Position numbers and translations under genes: made by a program
Assembly (NCBI GenBank): GCA_946620335.1
Contig: CAMONF010000288.1
Location: 1-10,631 of the forward strand
DNA from: an uncultured Clostridia bacterium
Lineage (GTDB): Bacteria; Bacillota; Clostridia; Lachnospirales; Lachnospiraceae
Direction: 5' to 3'
DNA: 10,631 nucleotides
Notes under the pieces: model-generated
The model's input: the letters and a program-made list of their open reading frames with translations, nothing else
The model's database searches: none
Told to the model about the DNA's origin: nothing
In this document: positions 6,088-10,631 of the stretch, piece by piece
How positions within the stretch are numbered: position 1 is the stretch's first letter
Layout: every line of letters begins with the position of its first letter

Positions 6088-6672
6088 GTGAAATATTTAG
6101 GCATGCGAAAGGTACATGAAGGCCGCTTCATCACCCGCTACGATGTGGACTATGAGACAGCGGACGGGCAGATGAAGACCTATGAGATGATCAGCCGGAA
6201 TCCGGATATGAAGGACCTGAAGGATCTCAACAATCCGAAGGTGGATTCGGTCATTATCATAGCCACTGACGAGACAGACAGCCGGATCCTCCTGTGCAGA
6301 GAATTCAGGATGGCTATGGGTGTATTCATTTATAATTTCCCGGCGGGGCTGATCGATCCCGGCGAGACGCCGGAGGAGAGCGCGAGGCGGGAGCTCTGGG
6401 AGGAGACCGGTCTCACTTTGACTCGCGTGGATGACGTGATTGATTACAGCTACGGCGCCATCGGATTTTCCAATGAGCGCAATATCTGCATCAGCGGCAG
6501 GGCTGCCGGCGAGTTCGCTCGCAGCACTTCCTCTTTTGAGGAAATAAAAGCCGGCTGGTATACGCCCGAGGAGGTCATGGACCTGATCCGCAGGGAGCCG
6601 TTTGCGGCCAGGACCCAGGCCTGGTGTTACCAGTGGGCCATGAACAAGCTCAGAGAGGGGGGAGCGAAATGA
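6088..6672 (+). CDS. Nudix hydrolase, ADP-ribose pyrophosphatase-like
   Basis: This 194-residue cytoplasmic enzyme should hydrolyse a nucleoside diphosphate linked to another moiety, most likely ADP-ribose or an ADP-sugar. The complete Nudix box runs from G87 to L109: G87 with LIDPG, E93, seven residues, then RELWEETGL (101-109). This fits Gx5Ex7REUxEExGU, with the metal-binding glutamates present. The beta-sheet lead-in (VDSVIIIATDETDSRILLCR) and the proline/glycine-rich NFPAGLIDPG resemble the ADP-ribose pyrophosphatase branch. The substrate is inferred from that similarity alone. The start is GTG at 6088 with a good Shine-Dalgarno site (GAGGGG, 7 nt); an ATG at 6103 lacks one. The stop overlaps the next start as ATGA, so the two genes are probably translationally coupled. 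Confidence 0.9.
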   Translation: MKYLGMRKVHEGRFITRYDVDYETADGQMKTYEMISRNPDMKDLKDLNNPKVDSVIIIATDETDSRILLCREFRMAMGVFIYNFPAGLIDPGETPEESARRELWEETGLTLTRVDDVIDYSYGAIGFSNERNICISGRAAGEFARSTSSFEEIKAGWYTPEEVMDLIRREPFAARTQAWCYQWAMNKLREGGAK

Positions 6673-8174
6673 GAAGAATCAGATTATACTGCCTGACCGC
6701 CCTCGTGACGGCGGCCGTGTTGAGCGGGTGCTCGGCGACGCCGCCGAGTAACGGAAACAGTACCGGGACGGCGGAAACGGCAGAGGCGACCGGCGCGGAG
6801 CAGGAAGGAACTGCGGAGGAGACGACGGCAGCTGAAGGCGCCGGAGAGGAAGCGGCGGCAGCAGAAGGAACCGGTGAGGAGACGGCTGAAGCCGGAGAGG
6901 CAGACGGGAGCGCTGAGGAGTCTCAGCCGGCGCAGGGTCAGGATGCTTCTGAGGAAACGAAGGCGGAAGACGGGGCCGAAAGCGGGGATGCCGTCATTTC
7001 CCCGGAGGTCGCTGAGGGGCACGTGATTGCGCCCGAGGCGAGCGAGGAAGAGCTGGCGGAGGTCGTCAATGTGAACTTTGAACTGGTCACCCGGGACGAG
7101 ATGGTCCATGCCGTCATCACGGGTATCAACCGCAAGGACGAGGTGGTCTGGCAGAATGTGACGCCGGACTTTGCGGTATCCGAGACACCTGCCCTCACGG
7201 GGCTCATGATTCTGGCTGACTCCTACTTCTACCTGGAGGACGGCGACGTCGTGCGGCTCAACAAGGAGACGGGCGTGGAGTACTGGCGCAATACTGAGTT
7301 CGGCGACCGCATCGCGGACAGGGCCTGGGCTCAGCAGGGGGAGACCTTCTACTTCGCCGGGGCTGAGAATACGGACCTCTTCGTAATGAGTATGCACGGA
7401 CAGACCATCAAGCGGGTCAGGACTTTCAACGAGCTCTTCGGGGAGCCGGAGCGGCTTCGCCTGGAGAACGGCCGGATACTAATCACCTGCAAAAAGACCC
7501 AGACCGGGAAGCCGGCCCTCATCTCCGTGGATCCGGAGGATTACTCCGCCGCCATATTGGTGGACACGGATGTGGTGCCGGAGATCACCGACAATACCCT
7601 CTATAAGTCCAATACCCGCACTACTTTGGCGCTGCGGTGCGGCCCCGGACAGGACTACGAGTCCTTCGACTCCGAGGAATCCGGCACAGAGATGTATGTC
7701 CTTAAGGTGGTCGGAGATTACGCTTACGTTTATGTCAAAGAGACCGGACAGGTCGCCTACTGCACAGGGCAGTACGTGCTGGCGGACGACGGCAGCTATA
7801 AAAATGCTGTTGAGATTGCCGAGGAGAAGGGCACTGCCCAGTCTGCGGAGGATGCCGCTGCGGAGCCTCAGGAAGGGACAGCGGCGGAGACGACTGGGGA
7901 GCCCGGCGCTGAACCCACGGCGGAGACACCTGCGCCTGAGGGCGATGGGACAGTCTACTACGTGGACGTCGCCTCATCCCTCTACCTGCGGAAGGAGCCG
8001 GACTACAGTTCCGACTATGTGACGAGCCTTGAGCCGTTGACCGAACTGACTCTTCTGGGCTACGAGAACGATCTTGCCCATGTTCGCGTGAACGCGACGG
8101 GTGAGGAGGGATACGTGGCGCCTAAATTCATAACGGACGACCTGAATAATCTTCGCTACGCGGAAGCGGGATGA
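6669..8174 (+). CDS. SH3-domain lipoprotein with Glu/Ala-rich linker and PQQ-like segment
   Basis: This is a 501-residue exported protein with lipobox LSGC (lipidated C21). Residues 22 to about 115 are a low-complexity linker rich in Glu, Ala, Thr and Gly with loose repeats (AAEGAGEE, AAEGTGEE), which would hold the rest away from the membrane. Residues about 135-295 contain segments such as DVVRLNKETGVEYW that resemble PQQ/beta-propeller blades, but too few are present for a whole propeller. Two bacterial SH3-like modules follow. One lies at about 312-373 (LALRCGPGQDYES to GQVAYCTGQYV). The other is at about 428-490 (SLYLRKEPDYSSDYV to GYVAPKFI). A second Glu/Thr-rich spacer (about 385-426) separates them. 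SH3 modules of this kind often bind cell-wall peptides, so a wall-associated role is inferred. The start at 6669 has GAGGGGGGAG just upstream and overlaps the Nudix stop by 4 nt. Confidence 0.85.
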   Translation: MRRIRLYCLTALVTAAVLSGCSATPPSNGNSTGTAETAEATGAEQEGTAEETTAAEGAGEEAAAAEGTGEETAEAGEADGSAEESQPAQGQDASEETKAEDGAESGDAVISPEVAEGHVIAPEASEEELAEVVNVNFELVTRDEMVHAVITGINRKDEVVWQNVTPDFAVSETPALTGLMILADSYFYLEDGDVVRLNKETGVEYWRNTEFGDRIADRAWAQQGETFYFAGAENTDLFVMSMHGQTIKRVRTFNELFGEPERLRLENGRILITCKKTQTGKPALISVDPEDYSAAILVDTDVVPEITDNTLYKSNTRTTLALRCGPGQDYESFDSEESGTEMYVLKVVGDYAYVYVKETGQVAYCTGQYVLADDGSYKNAVEIAEEKGTAQSAEDAAAEPQEGTAAETTGEPGAEPTAETPAPEGDGTVYYVDVASSLYLRKEPDYSSDYVTSLEPLTELTLLGYENDLAHVRVNATGEEGYVAPKFITDDLNNLRYAEAG

Positions 8175-8179
8175 AATAG

Positions 8180-8269
8180 AGGGGACGGTTGAGACACAGG
8201 GACGGTCCTTTTTACGAAAATTCTTCGATTTTCGTAAAAAGGACCGTCCCTGTGTCTCAACCGTCCCCT
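8180..8269. repeat. Perfect long palindrome, subfamily B (GAGACACAGGG... arms), between convergent genes
   Basis: The arms 8180-8221 and 8228-8269 are perfect reverse complements (42 bp) around a 6-nt loop. The left arm reads GGGGACGGTTGAGACACAGG and continues GACGGTCCTTTTTACG. It shares the core AGGGACGGT with the other palindromes but has GAGACAC in place of GGGAATC and a TTTTTACG inner part. It starts 6 nt after the lipoprotein stop and ends 7 nt before the coaBC stop. It would form a large hairpin in either transcript and probably acts as a two-way terminator or mRNA-end barrier. Confidence 0.95.
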
Positions 8270-8275
8270 TGTGTC

Positions 8276-9472
8276 TCACCTGCGAGCCACGATCTCATCC
8301 AGCAGCGCGCCGGCGGCATCTTCCTTGCTCATGAGCGGAAGCTCCTTGGCTCCGTCGGCGGTGATCAGCGTCAGAATGTTGGTGGAGACGCCGAAACCGG
8401 CGCCGGCCACCTTGACGTTGTTGGCGGCGATCATGTCGAGGCCTTTCTTGACCAGCTTCTTTTTGGAATTCTCCAGCATGTCCGCCGTCTCCATGGAGAA
8501 GCCGCAGAGGAAGAGGCCGTCATGGCGGTGGGTGCCGCACCAGCCGATGATGTCATCGGTCCGCTCGAGGGCCAGGCTCAGGTCGCCGTCTTTCTTTTTG
8601 ATCTTATTGTCTGCCACCTCGGCGGGGCGGTAGTCGGCCACGGCGGCGGCCTTGATCAGGATATCCGTCTCTGGCAGAGCGTCCTTCACAGCATTAAACA
8701 TATCGAGGGCGGAGCTGACGGGCACCATTTTCACGAAGGGGACCGGGTCCAGGCTCACCGGGCCGGAGATTAAGGTGACGTCGGCGCCCCGGAGCATTGC
8801 CCGGCGGGCGATGGCATAGCCCATCTTGCCGGAGCTGTAGTTGGTGAGGAAGCGGACCGGATCCAGCGGCTCCCGGGTGGGGCCGGCGGTCACGGTCACA
8901 TGGAGCCCTGCCAGGTCCTTCTCATAGGCCAGGTGCCGGTAAATGTGCTCCATAAGGGTCTCCTCAGAGGGCAGCTTGCCCTTGCCGACGTCCTGGCAGG
9001 CCAGAAGGCCGCTGTCAGGCTCGATGATCTCGAAGCCGTAATGGCGGAGGCGGGCGATATTGTCCTGGGTGATTTCATTTTCCAGCATGGCAGTGTTCAT
9101 GGAGGGGGCGACCAGCTTCACGGCCAGGGAGGCCAGGACGACCGTGGTCAGCATGTCGTCGGCAATCCCGGCCGCCATCTTGGCGATCACGTCCGCCGTC
9201 GCCGGGGCGATCAAAATGAGGTCCGCCGCCTTGGCCAGGGAAATGTGGGTCACGTCGTACTGGAAGTTCCGGTCGAAGGTGTCCACCAGGCACTTGTGAT
9301 TGGTCAGGGTCTCAAAGGTGAGGGGCGTGATGAACTGGGTGGCGTTCTGCGTCATGAGGACGTGGACGTCCGCCCCGGTCTTGCGCAGGGCACTGGCCAC
9401 ATTGGCCATCTTGTAGGCGGCGATGCCGCCCGTGATTCCCAGTACTACGGTCTTTCCGCTTAAGTTCTCCAT
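8276..9472 (-). CDS. coaBC: CoaBC: phosphopantothenoylcysteine decarboxylase / phosphopantothenate-cysteine ligase
   Basis: This 398-residue bifunctional cytoplasmic enzyme joins 4'-phosphopantothenate to cysteine and decarboxylates the product to 4'-phosphopantetheine. The N-terminal CoaC half is a flavoprotein. It shows GITGGIAAYK (12-21), the catalytic His in VTHISLA (H76), PSMN (N126) and the active-site Cys in GLLACQDVGKGKL (C159). The CoaB half starts near residue 190 with VTAGPTREPLDPVRFLTNYS (194-213), followed by AAAVADYRP and NKIKKK (K290). Each key residue sits one position from its E. coli counterpart (H75, N125, C158, K289). Length is close to the usual 400. The start has a perfect AAGGAGG (9480-9486) at 7 nt. 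It is divergent from coaX, which supplies its substrate. GLLACQ replaces the more usual GLLACG, which is minor. Confidence 0.97.
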   Translation of the reverse strand: MENLSGKTVVLGITGGIAAYKMANVASALRKTGADVHVLMTQNATQFITPLTFETLTNHKCLVDTFDRNFQYDVTHISLAKAADLILIAPATADVIAKMAAGIADDMLTTVVLASLAVKLVAPSMNTAMLENEITQDNIARLRHYGFEIIEPDSGLLACQDVGKGKLPSEETLMEHIYRHLAYEKDLAGLHVTVTAGPTREPLDPVRFLTNYSSGKMGYAIARRAMLRGADVTLISGPVSLDPVPFVKMVPVSSALDMFNAVKDALPETDILIKAAAVADYRPAEVADNKIKKKDGDLSLALERTDDIIGWCGTHRHDGLFLCGFSMETADMLENSKKKLVKKGLDMIAANNVKVAGAGFGVSTNILTLITADGAKELPLMSKEDAAGALLDEIVARR

Positions 9473-9507
9473 GCAGAGACCTCCTTAATGGCATTGATGA
9501 TATGCTA

Positions 9508-9537
9508 ACCATAGCATTCGGCCCGGCCCCCGGTCAA
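9508..9537 (-). promoter_or_regulatory. Promoter candidate for coaBC
   Basis: On the minus strand TTGACC (plus 9532-9537) is followed by an 18-bp spacer and TATGGT (plus 9508-9513, 4 of 6), preceded by TGC as an extended -10. Transcription would start near 9501, giving a leader of about 30 nt that contains AAGGAGG. The -35 and spacer overlap a GC-rich inverted repeat. Confidence 0.5.
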
Positions 9538-9561
9538 GTAGCTCTTGCAAGCGGGCCGGGC
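9521..9561. promoter_or_regulatory. GC-rich inverted repeat in the coaBC-coaX divergent region
   Basis: GCCCGGCCC (9521-9529) and GGGCCGGGC (9553-9561) are perfect 9-bp complements around a 23-nt spacer, followed on the plus strand by TTTT. The left half lies within the spacer of the coaBC promoter candidate. It could block antisense transcripts leaving coaBC, act as a leader hairpin, or be a binding site for a shared regulator. The sequence alone does not decide. Confidence 0.4.
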
Positions 9562-9667
9562 TTTTCGTAAACTGGGGATGGAAATGACAACACGCGAGCA
9601 TACCCGGGTCTGCCGGGAGAAAGGAAGCTCCGGACGCCGGAAGCGGCGGCCGGACCGTGTGTGATCT

Positions 9668-10453
9668 ATGATACTGGCAATCGATATCGGCAATACGACC
9701 ATGAACTTTGGCTTCGTCTCCGGCGAAGGCGCTGACTGGGAAGTGGTGGCTTCCGGCCGGGTGGATACCGGAGCCCAAAATCCGGAGGAAGCCGTGGAGC
9801 AACTGCTGGACTGCCTCAATGAGACACTGGCGGCGGGGGACGCGGAAATGCCCCTGCCTGAGGGCGCAGTCCTGAGCTCTGTCGTCCCGGCGGTGGTGCC
9901 CGCGGTCCGAAGGGCTGTGGCGGACGTGTTTGGTCTGGAAGTCCTGGTGGTGGACCGGGATACGGACACCGGTCTGGTTTTCGAACGGGTAGACACCTCC
10001 ACCCTTGGCCATGACCGCCTGGTGGACGCCTCCTATGCCGCGGCCTTCCTGCCCCTTCCGGTCATGACGGTGGACCTGGGGACGGCGACGACCATCAATG
10101 TGGTGGGGGAGGAACGGGTCTTTCTGGGCGGCATCATCTGCGCGGGGATCGGCACGGGGTTGGCAGCCCTGCACGAGAAAACTGCCCAGCTGCCTGCCCT
10201 TGAGGCGGTCAGGCCAGAGGTGCTCATCGGGGAAAATACAGTCCAGTGCATGCTCTCGGGGGCTATGAACGGGACGGCGGCCATGATCGACGGGCTCGCC
10301 GGCCGGGTCGAGAAGGAGCTGGGGCGCCCGGTCTCCCTGCTCATCACAGGCGGTAAGGCGCCGCTCATCCTCCCTTATCTCACCCATCCGTGCACTTATG
10401 AGCCGCAGCTCATGCTGAAGGGGCTGGCTGTCATTTATGCCCGGGGGATGTGA
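9668..10453 (+). CDS. coaX: Type III pantothenate kinase CoaX
   Basis: This 261-residue cytoplasmic kinase phosphorylates pantothenate, the first step of CoA synthesis. It has the ASKHA-fold phosphate motifs of CoaX: DIGNT at 6-10, GHDRLVDA (114-121, the GxDR motif with D116) and VDLGTATTINVV (135-146). GGIICAGIGTGLAALHEKTA (154-173) replaces the common PG with AG. It ends with ITGGKA and the LKGLAVIY helix. Length fits the family (about 255-265). The start is fixed because an in-frame TGA lies at 9662-9664, two codons before the ATG, and the protein begins naturally at MILAIDIGNT. No good Shine-Dalgarno site precedes it, which suggests a short-leader or weakly translated mRNA. It is divergent from coaBC, the next enzyme of the pathway. 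Confidence 0.95.
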   Translation: MILAIDIGNTTMNFGFVSGEGADWEVVASGRVDTGAQNPEEAVEQLLDCLNETLAAGDAEMPLPEGAVLSSVVPAVVPAVRRAVADVFGLEVLVVDRDTDTGLVFERVDTSTLGHDRLVDASYAAAFLPLPVMTVDLGTATTINVVGEERVFLGGIICAGIGTGLAALHEKTAQLPALEAVRPEVLIGENTVQCMLSGAMNGTAAMIDGLAGRVEKELGRPVSLLITGGKAPLILPYLTHPCTYEPQLMLKGLAVIYARGM

Positions 10454-10469
10454 GGGGGAGATGCTATGT

Positions 10470-10631
10470 GGGAATCAGGGACGGTTCCTTTTCCCACTTT
10501 TCGGTCGCGGAAAATGGGAACTGGGAATCAGGGAGCGTTCCTTTTCCCACTTTTCGATTTCGACAAGTGGGAAAAAGAACCGTCCCTGAATCCCCGTTTT
10601 CGACCTCGAAAAGGGTGAAAAGGGAACGGCC
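10470..10631. repeat. Composite palindromic repeat, diverged, cut by the window end
   Basis: It begins 16 nt after the coaX stop with the same extra left arm and stub as the 5805 copy. Bases 10470-10534 match 5815-5879 over 65 bp. The following palindrome (about 10519-10557 and 10560-10598) has several mismatches, including GGGAGCG for GGGACGG, CGACAAG for CGAAAAG and GAATCCCC for GATTCCCA. A second right-arm-like unit opening CGACCTCGAAAA starts near 10601 and runs off the edge. This copy therefore holds the pieces of both other composites and is decaying. Confidence 0.92.

Noticed and set aside
1979..10631. CRISPR array from repeated palindromic units
   Set aside because: Copies are 1.2-4.5 kb apart with whole genes between them, not short repeats with regular spacers, and no cas genes are present.

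Overview
The window looks like a piece of chromosome from a GC-rich Clostridia-type Firmicute, most likely near Lachnospiraceae or Oscillospiraceae. This rests on the gene set (UgpC/MsmK-type sugar ABC ATPase followed by a PucR/CdaR-type regulator, GH5 hydrolase, type III pantothenate kinase, fused CoaBC), G-rich Shine-Dalgarno sites, GTG starts and lipoprotein signals. No rRNA or tRNA is present, so placement below the class is a guess.

Layout. 1-868: 3' part of an ABC transporter ATPase gene, closed by a clear intrinsic terminator. 1060-1965: PucR/CdaR-type regulator. 1979-2058: perfect 36-bp-arm palindrome. 2059-3229: AT-richer stretch with no convincing gene. It holds a short orphan reading frame (2074-2211), a good promoter-like sequence (2208-2236) and a strong hairpin (3169-3211). 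3230-3361: composite palindromic repeat. 3466-4008: small lipoprotein of unknown role. 4131-5798: GH5 glycoside hydrolase with a CBM6-like tail, preceded by two leader hairpins. 5805-5948: second composite palindrome. 6024-8174: promoter, Nudix hydrolase and an SH3/PQQ-like lipoprotein overlapping by ATGA. 8180-8269: 42-bp-arm palindrome between convergent genes. 8276-9472 (minus): coaBC. 9668-10453 (plus): coaX. 10470-10631: third composite palindrome, cut by the window edge.

CoaX makes 4'-phosphopantothenate and CoaBC converts it to 4'-phosphopantetheine, so the divergent pair covers the first three steps of CoA synthesis from pantothenate. The Nudix hydrolase and the SH3 lipoprotein are probably co-translated. 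The ABC ATPase and regulator fit a carbohydrate-uptake setting, and the GH5 enzyme fits carbohydrate use.

The most unusual content is a family of five long, near-perfect palindromes. Most lie a few bases after a stop codon, and all are built from interchangeable modules around a shared core (AGGGACGGT). At 8172 and 8278 the stop codons of two convergent genes coincide with the outer ends of one palindrome. The protein-coding genes look ordinary, and no new defence or enzymatic system is visible.
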